64,000 nucleotides of DNA, from positions 1-64,000 of the forward strand of contig CAZLRF010000021.1 in assembly GCA_964561785.1 (NCBI GenBank), in the 5' to 3' direction. This stretch comes from DATBSL01 sp964561785. Its GTDB lineage: Bacteria > Acidobacteriota > Vicinamibacteria > Fen-336. Under the pieces are notes generated by a model. It made no database searches. It had not been told where the DNA came from and saw only the letters and a program-made list of their open reading frames with translations. The translations under genes and the position numbers were made by a program. Numbering within the stretch: the first letter of the stretch is position 1; each line of letters begins with the position of its first letter. This document shows, in pieces, positions 15,571 to 23,270 of the stretch.

Positions 15571-16375
15571 AGCGCACGACGCTGAAGCTCTCGGGGACGT
15601 GCGAGTCGTACACCCCGTGGGGGTTGAGGCTCCACCCGGGGTTCTCCGGCAGCGGCTTGCCGTGGACGCGCAGGGCCTCGAAGCGCGAGAAGTCGCAGCG
15701 CAGGGTCTCGCCGTCCTTCGGGGGCAGCGTCCGGCCGTCGAACAGGAAGGCGAGGCTCTTCCACGGCAGCGCCATCTCGACGGTCCAGCCGCGGTCGATG
15801 GTCTTCGGGTCGTTGATCCTCCCGTCGACCCTCACCGCGGTCTCGAGGCCCGCGAGGTCGAAGTCGAGGAAGGCGAAGCGCCGCCCCCGCGGGTGCTTCC
15901 CCCACCGGCTCGCGTCCTGGAAGCCGCCGAGCACGTCGACGTCGCGCGCGTACAGGTCGAGCTCGGGCCGGTCGAAGCGGCTCCCCCGCCGCAGGGCGTC
16001 CTGCCACACGAAGAACGCCTCGTACACGGTGCCGAAGGAGTTGATCTCGAGCTCGTAGTAGCAGTCGTCCCCGGCCACGAACAGCTCCACGTCGTTGTCG
16101 TTCCAGATGAAGCTGTCGCGCTCGGTGAGCGTCGCCCGGACCTGCGGCTCCTCCACCCAGTAGGCCACGTAGAAGCGCTCGTCGTCCCACTGGCAGGCGA
16201 CGCGGGTCTCGTAGAGCGCGGGCTCCCCGCTCACCATGTCGACGAACCGCGGCGAGCGCAAGGCGTCGCGCCAGGCCGGCTTCCCGAGGTCCCCGTCCAC
16301 CACGATGGGTCCCGCCGCTCGCGGGCACGCGATCTCGACCAGCCGGTCTTCGGACACGCCGTAGCGCTCGCTCAT
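15551..16375 (-). CDS. CBM9-like carbohydrate-binding protein (cytoplasmic form)
   Basis: A 274-residue protein without a signal peptide. The CBM9/DOMON-like beta-sandwich pattern is clear: GPIVVDGDLGKPAW, ETRVACQWDDERFYVAYWVEEPQ, FIWNDNDVELFVAGDD, YYELEINSFGTVYEAFF, WTVEMALPWKSLAFL and a terminal VYDSHVPESFSVVRF. Family 9 modules bind reducing ends of sugars, but many such stand-alone proteins lack known ligands. A shorter relative is encoded at 42808-43476. The ATG directly abuts the inverted-repeat element at 16376, so no normal ribosome site precedes it; the element may have removed it or now supply expression signals. Confidence 0.8.
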   Translation of the reverse strand: MSERYGVSEDRLVEIACPRAAGPIVVDGDLGKPAWRDALRSPRFVDMVSGEPALYETRVACQWDDERFYVAYWVEEPQVRATLTERDSFIWNDNDVELFVAGDDCYYELEINSFGTVYEAFFVWQDALRRGSRFDRPELDLYARDVDVLGGFQDASRWGKHPRGRRFAFLDFDLAGLETAVRVDGRINDPKTIDRGWTVEMALPWKSLAFLFDGRTLPPKDGETLRCDFSRFEALRVHGKPLPENPGWSLNPHGVYDSHVPESFSVVRFTTRRG

Positions 16376-16468
16376 GGGGTCAGATCTTGAATCTGCTCAT
16401 CCCCGGGGATCAACCCCGGGACGGCCCCCCCGCTCGGGCCGGAATGCGTCAATTCAAGATCTGACCCC
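16376..16468. repeat. 93-bp element bounded by perfect 17-bp inverted repeats (REP/MITE-like)
   Basis: The 17-base arm GGGGTCAGATCTTGAAT (16376-16392) is repeated in perfect inverted orientation at 16452-16468. The interior holds a second hairpin core (CCCCGGGG, CAACCCCGGG). The element sits exactly between two genes on the same strand: it touches the ATG of the CBM9-like gene and lies four bases from the stop of the glycosyltransferase gene. Arms beginning GGGGTCAG are familiar to me from repeats linked to REP-associated tyrosine transposases in other bacteria. No such transposase is in the window, so mobility is inferred only from structure. Confidence 0.75.
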
Positions 16469-16472
16469 TCGG

Positions 16473-18011
16473 CTAGCCCCAGTGCCGGACCCTCGGCCAG
16501 ATCTCCTCGATCCGGTGCCGCGGCCGCCGGCACACCAGCACCGGTCGGTTCTCCCAGACCGCGGTCCACGGGTGGGACGGCTCGGCCGCGACCTCCACGT
16601 CCTCGCACCACTGCCGCAGGCCCTCCGGCCGGTCCCCGAGGACGATGAGGACGTCCTTCCCCGGCGCCCCCGGCCCCCACAGCCAGTAGCTCTGGTGCGT
16701 GCCGACCGCCTTCAGGGGCAGGCCGTACTTCGGCCCCAGCAGGTCGATCGCCCCCGCGTCGCCGTAGTTGTTGGCGACGATCGCGACGCGCGCCTGCTCC
16801 TCGGGCGGCATCGCGTGGTAGACGAGCGCGACCGCGGCCACCCTCTCGTCCCAGCCGAACTGCCACGCGAAGTGGTGGGGCAGCACGGCCCGCGCGTGCG
16901 CCTTTTCCGTGGCCGGGGGCGTGAAGCCGATCCTCTCCTGGTAGGCGATCAGGCGGTCGGGCTCGAGGATCGGCAGGCCGAAGGGCAGGAACGGCAGGGT
17001 GAGGACGTAGAGCAGGACGAGCGCGGGCCGCAACCACCGCTTCCACCCCTCCGCGGTCGCGCCCTCGAGCGCGACGCCCCCCGCCGCGAACAGCGTGGCG
17101 AACGCCGGGGCGAGGTAGTAGTCCTTCCCCTTCGTCAGGACGAAGACCGCGAGGGCGACGAGAAAGGCCGTCCCGAGGGGGCGGAACGCCCGGCCCCGGG
17201 CCGAGAACAGAAGCCACCCGAGGCCGGCCAGCCAGATCGGCAGGCCCGCCGGGTTCGCGTTCAGGACCTGGTGGGCCACGTACTCGAGCGGCGCGAGCAC
17301 CACGTCGCGCCCGCTCTCGCGCACGCCCCGCAGGAACTCGAGGAACGGCCAGCCGTGGGCGACGTTCCAGGCGACGTTGGGCAGGACGACGAGCGCGGCG
17401 AGGAGGCCGCCGAGCCAGATCCAGGGCCGGGCCAACGCGCGGCGCCCGGGGCTCGCGAGGAGCCCGACCACGAGAGAGAGGCCCCAGACCGCCATCGAGT
17501 ACTTGTTCTGCAGGCCGAGCCCGGCGAGGAGCCCGAACCACAGCCAGAGGCGCTCGTTCCCCGTCTTCACGATGCGGACGAGCAGGAACGCGCACCCCGT
17601 CCAGAAGAGCGGCTCGAAGGCGTTCATCGTGAAGAGGTAGTGCATGACGACGTAGACGAAGGCGAGGGCGGAGGCGAGGGCGGAGAGGCCCATCGCGAAG
17701 CGCCCGCCCCCGAGCTCCCGGGCGAGGAGGCCGGTCAGGAGCACGAGCGCGGCCCCGGCCACCGCGGACACCGCCCGGATCGCGAGAAGGTCGGTCCCGA
17801 GCGTGCGGCTCACGAGCCAGGCCACGAGGCCGACGAGCGGGGGGTGGTCCACGTAGCCCCAGTCGAGGTGCTCGCCGCAGGCGAGGAAGTAGAGCTCGTC
17901 GCCGAAGTACCCGTAGCGCGAGGCGGTGGCGAGGTGCAGCAGGAGCTTCGCCGCCGCGAGCGCGAGGAGGACGGCCGTCCCGCCGGTCAGCCAGGCCCTC
18001 GCTCTCGCCAT
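16473..18011 (-). CDS. GT39/ArnT-type integral membrane glycosyltransferase
   Basis: A 512-residue protein with about ten to twelve hydrophobic segments over residues 8-345 and a soluble C-terminal domain. After the first membrane helix comes YGYFGDELYFLACGEHLDWGYVDHPPLVGLVAWL. The acidic pair in FGDE and the DHPP motif are the hallmarks of the dolichyl-phosphate-mannose-transferase-like PMT_2 family. Such enzymes move a sugar from a polyprenyl-phosphate donor to a lipid or protein on the periplasmic side. The C-terminal part (VALVYHAMPPEEQARVAIVANNYGDAGAI) fits the extracytoplasmic domain of this group. The acceptor is unknown. Confidence 0.85.
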   Translation of the reverse strand: MARARAWLTGGTAVLLALAAAKLLLHLATASRYGYFGDELYFLACGEHLDWGYVDHPPLVGLVAWLVSRTLGTDLLAIRAVSAVAGAALVLLTGLLARELGGGRFAMGLSALASALAFVYVVMHYLFTMNAFEPLFWTGCAFLLVRIVKTGNERLWLWFGLLAGLGLQNKYSMAVWGLSLVVGLLASPGRRALARPWIWLGGLLAALVVLPNVAWNVAHGWPFLEFLRGVRESGRDVVLAPLEYVAHQVLNANPAGLPIWLAGLGWLLFSARGRAFRPLGTAFLVALAVFVLTKGKDYYLAPAFATLFAAGGVALEGATAEGWKRWLRPALVLLYVLTLPFLPFGLPILEPDRLIAYQERIGFTPPATEKAHARAVLPHHFAWQFGWDERVAAVALVYHAMPPEEQARVAIVANNYGDAGAIDLLGPKYGLPLKAVGTHQSYWLWGPGAPGKDVLIVLGDRPEGLRQWCEDVEVAAEPSHPWTAVWENRPVLVCRRPRHRIEEIWPRVRHWG

Positions 18012-18311
18012 CGCCGGACTATACGCCGAAGGGCGCGCCCTCGTTCACGCCGGGACGACCCTCTTCGGGACTTCCCGGGACGTGGGTGGGGGCACCACGG
18101 CCGGCGCTTCCGGCACCTCGGCGACCTGATGTGGCGCGGGCGCATGTAGGCCATTACGCCCGATCCTGAGCCATCGGATCCTGAATCACTCCCCTACATA
18201 CGGACCTGTCGCCGGGTGGTGCGTCGGACCTACGATCGCCCCGATCGCCGCTCGTGATCCGGGCCCCGACATCCCCCGGCCCGCCGACGCGGCGAGGCTC
18301 GGAGGGCTTCG
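18012..18311. promoter_or_regulatory. 300-bp divergent region upstream of the hydrogenase operon
   Basis: The gap between the glycosyltransferase gene and hoxE contains no plausible gene. At about 18145-18201 there is an imperfect inverted repeat (ATGTAGG...CCTACAT) enclosing two direct copies of GATCCTGA. This is the only notable structure and could be an operator for hox expression. No clear sigma-54 or sigma-70 boxes were found. GGAGGG six bases before the hoxE ATG is its ribosome site. Confidence 0.4.
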
Positions 18312-18854
18312 ATGACCACCAGCCTGGCGACGGCGGCGCCGCGCGTCGAGGACCAGGACCTCCTCGACCGCGTGATCGCGGAGCAGGGCTCGCGCCCCGG
18401 CTCGCTCCTCGGCATCCTCGAGAGGCTCCAGGAGCAGCACCGCCACAAGTACCTCCCCATCGAGACGCTCGAGTACGTGGCCGCGCGCACCGGGGTGCCG
18501 CAGGCGCGGGTCTACAGCGTCGCCACGTTCTACGCCCTGTTCAACCTCGAGCCGCAGGGCGCGAACACGGTGAGCATCTGCCGGGGCACGGCCTGCCACA
18601 CGCGCGGCTCGCGGGTGCTCCTCGAGCGGCTGAAGCTCCAGCTCGGGATCTCCGGCTCGACCGAGGAGTCGGGCAGCGCCGACAAGCTCACCCTCACCAC
18701 CCCCGACCGGCGGTTCACGATCCGCACCGTGGCCTGCTTCGGCCAGTGCGCGCTGGCCCCGGTCGTCGAGGTCAACCACGCGATCCGCGGCCACGTGAAG
18801 GAGCAGGCCCTCATGCGCGAGGTGGAGAAGCTGAAGAAGGAGAGCGTTCGATGA
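18312..18854 (+). CDS. hoxE: NAD-linked [NiFe]-hydrogenase diaphorase subunit HoxE (NuoE-like)
   Basis: A 180-residue thioredoxin-like [2Fe-2S] protein. Cys90, Cys95, Cys142 and Cys146 (ICRGTACHTRGS and ACFGQCALAP) give the C-x4-C...C-x3-C pattern of NuoE/HoxE/HydC. The N-terminal helical part (LLGILERLQEQHRHKYLPIETLEYVA) is also typical. It takes part in electron transfer next to the FMN subunit. It is the first gene of a five-gene operon, and its stop overlaps the hoxF start (ATGA). Confidence 0.93.
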   Translation: MTTSLATAAPRVEDQDLLDRVIAEQGSRPGSLLGILERLQEQHRHKYLPIETLEYVAARTGVPQARVYSVATFYALFNLEPQGANTVSICRGTACHTRGSRVLLERLKLQLGISGSTEESGSADKLTLTTPDRRFTIRTVACFGQCALAPVVEVNHAIRGHVKEQALMREVEKLKKESVR

Positions 18855-21800
18855 CGCGCATCCAGGACATCGCCGCGTTCAACGCGGTCCGCGAGGCCGG
18901 CCTCGCGAAGCTGCTGCCGAGCCGCCCCCGCATCGGCGTGGGGATGGGCACCTGCGGCTCCGGCAACGGCGCCGAGGCGGTCCTCCACGCCTTCTCCTCC
19001 GAGATCGACGCCCGCGGGCTCGCCGTCCAGCTCTCGCCGGTCGGCTGCTTCGGCTTCTGCGCCGAGGAGCCGCTCGTCAACGTCTGGGTGCCGGGCCGGC
19101 CGCTCCTGATCCTGCGGCGCGTGCAACCGAACCACGTCGACGCGATCCTCGCCGGCCTCGGCCAGGGCAGGGTGCCCCCGCCCGAGCTGGTGATGTGCAA
19201 GGTCGAGGAGTGGGACCACCTCACCGGCCACGTGAAGTACGGCTACGGCTACCCCGAGCTGCCCCACTGGCACGAGATCCCCTTCTTCAAGGGGCAGGTC
19301 AAGATCGTGCTGCGCAACTGCGGCCTCATCAACCCCGACGACATCGAGGAGTACGTCGCGATCGGGGGCTACCAGGCGCTCTACAAGGTCCTCATCGACT
19401 CGAACCCCGCGGCGGTGATCGAGCAGATGAAGGCGGCCAAGCTGCGCGGCCGGGGCGGGGCCGGCTACCTGACCGGCAACAAGTGGGAGTTCCTGCGTGC
19501 CGCCCCGGGTCCGGAGAAGTACCTCGTCTGCAACGCGGACGAGGGCGATCCCGGCGCCTACATGAACCGCAACGAGATCGAGAGCGACCCCCACTCGCTG
19601 ATCGAGGGGATGGCCATCGCCGGGTACGTCACCGGCGCGTCGAAGGGCATCCTCTACGTCCGCGCCGAGTACCCGCTGGCCGTCCTGCGCCTCGAGCACG
19701 CGATCGACCAGGCCCGGGCCTACGGCGTCCTCGGCGACAACGTGCTCGGCCGGGGGTTCAGGTTCGACCTCGAGCTCGTGGAGGGCGCGGGCGCATTCGT
19801 GTGCGGCGAGGAGACGGCCCTCATCGCCTCGCTCGAGGGCCACGCCGGACGGCCCCGGCCGCGCCCGCCCTTCCCCGCCCAGAAGGGCCTCCTGGGCAAG
19901 CCGACCAACATCAACAACGTCGAGACCTGGTACAACGTGGCCCCCATCGTCTCCAAGGGCCCCGCCTGGTTCACCGAGACCGGCAGCCCCAAGAGCCCGG
20001 GCACGAAGGTCTTCTCGCTCGTGGGCAAGGTGCGTAGCACGGGTCTCGTCGAGATGCCCCTCGGCACGCCGATCGCGAGGTTCATCTACGACATCGGCGA
20101 GGGCGGGACGAACGGCCGCGAGATCAAGGCCATCCAGACCGGCGGCCCCTCCGGCGGCTGCATCCCCGCCGACATGTTCGAGACCCCGGTCGACTACGAG
20201 AGCCTCGCCCAGCTCGGCTCGATCATGGGCTCGGGCGGCATGGTCGTGATGGACACGGACAACTGCATGGTGGACGTCGCCCGCTACTTCATCGAGTTCA
20301 CCCACTCGGAGAGCTGCGGCAAGTGCGTCCCCTGCCGGGTGGGCCTCGACAAGGCCCTGCGGATGCTGAACCGGCTCACCGAGGGGACGGCGACCCTCGC
20401 CGACCTCGACCAGCTCGACGAGCTGTGCCGCATGGTCCGCGACACGTCGCTGTGCGGCCTCGGCCAGAGCGCCCCCAACCCGGTGCTGACCACGCTGCGG
20501 CACTTCCGCAACGAGTTCGAGGACCACATCGTGGCCAAGCGCTGCCGCGCCGGGGTGTGCGAGGACCTCGCCCTCAGCCCGTGCGAGAACTCCTGCCCGC
20601 TGCACATGAACATCCCGCGCTTCCTCCAGCTGTACAAGGAGGGCAAGCTCGAGGAAGCGTTCCTGTCGGTCGTCCTCGACAACCCGCTCCCCGCCTCGAC
20701 CGGCCGCGTCTGCCAGCACCCGTGCGACGACCGCTGCCGGCGCGCCGCCCAGGACGAGGCGGTCAACATGCGCGACGTCCACCGGCTCATCGCCGACTCC
20801 GTCCTCCTGACCGACAGGTTCGAGCCGATGGTCGAGAGGCTCCTCGCCCTCCGCAAGGAGCCGACGGGACGCGAGGTGGCGGTGGTCGGAGCGGGGCCGA
20901 CCGGCCTCACGTGCGCCTACTACCTCGCCCTCCTCGGCCACACCGTGACCGTCTACGACTCCCGGCCCGAGGCGGGCGGCATGCTCCGCTACGCGCTCCC
21001 CGAGTACCGGCTCCCCAAGGCCGTGCTCGGCAAGGAGCTCGAGCTCATCGAGCGGATGGGCGTGCGCTTCCAGCTCGGGACCCCGGTCGGCGAGTCGCCC
21101 TCGCTCAACGACCTCGCCCACCAGTACGACGCCGTCTTCCTCGCGATCGGCACGTGGAAGGAGGCCTGGGTCTACCTGCCCGGGACCGAGCTCACCGGCG
21201 TCCTGCCCGCGCTGCCGTTCCTCGAGGGTGTCGCCCGCGACGAGAAGCTGCCGGTCGGCCGGCGGGTGGCGGTGGTCGGCGGCGGCAACGCCGCGATCGA
21301 CTCCGCCCGGACCGCGCGCCGGATGGGGGCCGACGTCACGGTCATCTACCGCCGCGAGAGGAAGGACATGCCGGCGATCGCGGAGGAGACCGAGGCCGCG
21401 GAGCACGAGGGCGTCCACTTCCTCTTCCTCGCCGCCCCCCACCGCATCGTCGGCGACAAGCAGGGCGCGGTGAAGGCGATCGAGGTGGTGAAGACGAAGC
21501 TCGGCGAGTTCGACACCTCGGGCCGCCGCCGGCCCGTCCTCACCGACGAGGTCGTCCGCGTCGAGTGCGACACGGTGATCCTGGCGGTCGGCGAGAAGGT
21601 CGACCCCGACTTCTGCAAGGCGTCCGGGCTCAAGGTGAAGGAGTCCGGAACGATCGAGATCGACCGCTACACGCTCGAGACGAGCCGCGAGCGCTTCTAC
21701 GCGGGGGGCGACCTGGTGACGGGCGCCTCGAACGTGTCGAACGCCATGCGCTACGGCCGCCAGGCGGCGCGCAAGATCGACCGCCGGCTCATGGGAGTCA

Positions 21801-22009
21801 GGCGCGTCGACTCGCTGTGGCCGGCGTTCGAGTACTCCATGGAGCCGCCCGAGAAGCCGTCGGAGTCGCGGCGCCACGTGCCGGCGGAGGTGCCGGCCCG
21901 GGAGAGAGTGGCCTCGTGCGTCGAGGTGTCCCTGGGCCTCACCCCCGTCGCGGCCCTCGAAGAGACGGCGCGCTGCCTGCGGTGCGACATCCGCGGCGAA
22001 GGACACTGA
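18851..22009 (+). CDS. hoxF: HoxF/HydB-type NADH and FMN subunit fused to a GltD/NfnB-like flavoprotein module
   Basis: A protein of 1052 residues, almost twice the usual HoxF length. Residues about 25-110 form a thioredoxin-like Fe-S domain (GMGTCGSGNG, GCFGFC). Residues about 150-560 are the NuoF core: RGRGGAGYLTGNKW near 198 for FMN, KPTNINNVETW for NAD, and SCGKCVPC near 487 with a later Cys for a [4Fe-4S] cluster. From about 575 an extra module follows: CENSCPLHMN and CQHPCDDRC cysteine clusters, then VAVVGAGPTGLTC near 676 and VAVVGGGNAAIDSA near 807. These are the FAD and NAD(P) sites of GltD, NfnB and SfrB. I infer an extra flavin site that could link the hydrogenase to NADPH or allow electron bifurcation. 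Start ATG overlaps the hoxE stop. Confidence 0.92.
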   Translation: MTRIQDIAAFNAVREAGLAKLLPSRPRIGVGMGTCGSGNGAEAVLHAFSSEIDARGLAVQLSPVGCFGFCAEEPLVNVWVPGRPLLILRRVQPNHVDAILAGLGQGRVPPPELVMCKVEEWDHLTGHVKYGYGYPELPHWHEIPFFKGQVKIVLRNCGLINPDDIEEYVAIGGYQALYKVLIDSNPAAVIEQMKAAKLRGRGGAGYLTGNKWEFLRAAPGPEKYLVCNADEGDPGAYMNRNEIESDPHSLIEGMAIAGYVTGASKGILYVRAEYPLAVLRLEHAIDQARAYGVLGDNVLGRGFRFDLELVEGAGAFVCGEETALIASLEGHAGRPRPRPPFPAQKGLLGKPTNINNVETWYNVAPIVSKGPAWFTETGSPKSPGTKVFSLVGKVRSTGLVEMPLGTPIARFIYDIGEGGTNGREIKAIQTGGPSGGCIPADMFETPVDYESLAQLGSIMGSGGMVVMDTDNCMVDVARYFIEFTHSESCGKCVPCRVGLDKALRMLNRLTEGTATLADLDQLDELCRMVRDTSLCGLGQSAPNPVLTTLRHFRNEFEDHIVAKRCRAGVCEDLALSPCENSCPLHMNIPRFLQLYKEGKLEEAFLSVVLDNPLPASTGRVCQHPCDDRCRRAAQDEAVNMRDVHRLIADSVLLTDRFEPMVERLLALRKEPTGREVAVVGAGPTGLTCAYYLALLGHTVTVYDSRPEAGGMLRYALPEYRLPKAVLGKELELIERMGVRFQLGTPVGESPSLNDLAHQYDAVFLAIGTWKEAWVYLPGTELTGVLPALPFLEGVARDEKLPVGRRVAVVGGGNAAIDSARTARRMGADVTVIYRRERKDMPAIAEETEAAEHEGVHFLFLAAPHRIVGDKQGAVKAIEVVKTKLGEFDTSGRRRPVLTDEVVRVECDTVILAVGEKVDPDFCKASGLKVKESGTIEIDRYTLETSRERFYAGGDLVTGASNVSNAMRYGRQAARKIDRRLMGVRRVDSLWPAFEYSMEPPEKPSESRRHVPAEVPARERVASCVEVSLGLTPVAALEETARCLRCDIRGEGH

Positions 22010-22019
22010 GGAGGCCGGC

Positions 22020-22727
22020 GTGACCCAGAAGCTGAAGGTCCGCATCGACGGCGAGTACGTGGCGGCCGCCCCCGGCCAGAGCGTCCTCCAGGTGGCGCGG
22101 GCGGCGGGCAAGTACATCCCCGCGCTGTGCTACATGGAGGGCCTGTCCGCGGTCGGCTCCTGCCGGCTGTGCATGGTGGAGGTCCAGGGGGTGTCGCGCC
22201 TCCTCCCCGCCTGCACGACCCCGGCCCAGGACGGCATGGCGGTCACCACCGCCTCGCCCCAGATCCAGGCCTACCGCAAGATCGCGCTCGAGCTCCTCTT
22301 CAGCGAGAGGAACCACGTCTGCGCGGTCTGCGTCTCGAGCGGGCACTGCGAGCTGCAGGCGCTCGCCCAGGAGCACGGGGTGACGCACGTGCGCTACCCC
22401 TACAACTACCCGCGCCTCGCGGTCGACACCACGCACCCGCGCTACGTGCTCGACCACAACCGCTGCGTGCTGTGCTCCCGGTGCGTGCGGGCCTGCGCGG
22501 AGATCGAGGGCGCCCACGTCTGGGACGTCGCGGCCCGCGGCATCCAGTCGCGTCTCGTGAGCGAGCTGAACCGCCCGTGGGGCGAGTCGAGGACCTGCAC
22601 GAGCTGCGGCAAGTGCGTCCAGGCCTGCCCGACCGGGGCGATGGCCGAGAAGGGCTTCTCGGTCGAGGAGATGACCAAGCACGGCCAGGTGGTCAGCCGC
22701 CTGACCGCGATGCGGGGGGCACGCTGA
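22020..22727 (+). CDS. hoxU: hydrogenase diaphorase iron-sulfur subunit HoxU
   Basis: A 235-residue protein homologous to the N-terminus of NuoG. Cys37, Cys48, Cys51 and Cys65 hold a ferredoxin-type [2Fe-2S] cluster (LCYMEG, GSCRLCMVEV). NHVCAVCVSSGHC (His99, Cys101, Cys104, Cys110) is the His-Cys3 [4Fe-4S] site. Two CxxCxxC ferredoxin motifs near the end (RCVLCSRCVRAC and TCTSCGKCVQACP) bind two more clusters. It wires the FMN subunit to the hydrogenase module. It starts with GTG behind a GAGGAGG site, ten bases after hoxF. Its stop overlaps the next start (TGATG). Confidence 0.93.
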   Translation: MTQKLKVRIDGEYVAAAPGQSVLQVARAAGKYIPALCYMEGLSAVGSCRLCMVEVQGVSRLLPACTTPAQDGMAVTTASPQIQAYRKIALELLFSERNHVCAVCVSSGHCELQALAQEHGVTHVRYPYNYPRLAVDTTHPRYVLDHNRCVLCSRCVRACAEIEGAHVWDVAARGIQSRLVSELNRPWGESRTCTSCGKCVQACPTGAMAEKGFSVEEMTKHGQVVSRLTAMRGAR

Positions 22728-23260
22728 TGGAGCGCAAGGTGCGGCTCGGGACGTGCTGGCTGGACGGCTGCTCCGGGTGCCACATGTCGCTGCTGGACGT
22801 CGACGAGGCGCTCGTCGCGGTCCTGCGCAAGGCGGACATCGTCTTCGGCCCCCTCGTGGACGCCCAGGAGTGGCCGGAGGGTGTCGACGTCGCGGTGATC
22901 GAGGGCGCGGTGAGCAGCCAGGACGACCTCAAGCTCGCCCAGCAGGCGCGCTCGCGGAGCAAGGTCGTGGTCGCCCTCGGGGACTGCGCGGTCACCAGCA
23001 ACGTGCCCTCGATGCGCAACGGCATTCCCACCCGGCGGCTGCTCGAGCGGGTCTACGTCGAGGGGGCGACCGAGACCCCCGGCGTGCCCGCCGACGGCGT
23101 GCCGCCGCTGCTCAAGCAGGCGGTGCCGCTGCACGAGGTGGTCAAGGTGGACGTGCACGTGCCCGGCTGCCCGCCGAAGCCGAACGCGATCCTCGTCGCC
23201 CTCTCCGAGCTGATGGAGGGCCGCACGCCCGACCTCGGCTCCAAGCTGCGGTTCGGGTAG
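22727..23260 (+). CDS. hoxY: [NiFe]-hydrogenase small subunit HoxY
   Basis: A 177-residue small subunit with no Tat signal, hence cytoplasmic. The proximal [4Fe-4S] ligands are visible as LDGCSGCHMSLLD (Cys15, Cys18), the GDCAV cysteine, and PGCPPKP. Length matches HoxY of group-3 hydrogenases and is much shorter than periplasmic uptake-type small subunits, which carry three clusters. ATG 22727 shares one base with the hoxU stop. Confidence 0.93.
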   Translation: MERKVRLGTCWLDGCSGCHMSLLDVDEALVAVLRKADIVFGPLVDAQEWPEGVDVAVIEGAVSSQDDLKLAQQARSRSKVVVALGDCAVTSNVPSMRNGIPTRRLLERVYVEGATETPGVPADGVPPLLKQAVPLHEVVKVDVHVPGCPPKPNAILVALSELMEGRTPDLGSKLRFG

Positions 23261-23270
23261 GAGGCCACCG

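Noticed and set aside
18254..18850. Extension of hoxF by 199 codons upstream
   Set aside because: It would overlap hoxE entirely. The ATG at 18851 overlapping the hoxE stop starts exactly at the thioredoxin-like domain.
18530..22117. Long antisense frame opposite hoxE-hoxF
   Set aside because: Repetitive Asp/Leu/Val/His composition without any recognisable motif; the sense strand carries conserved hydrogenase subunits.
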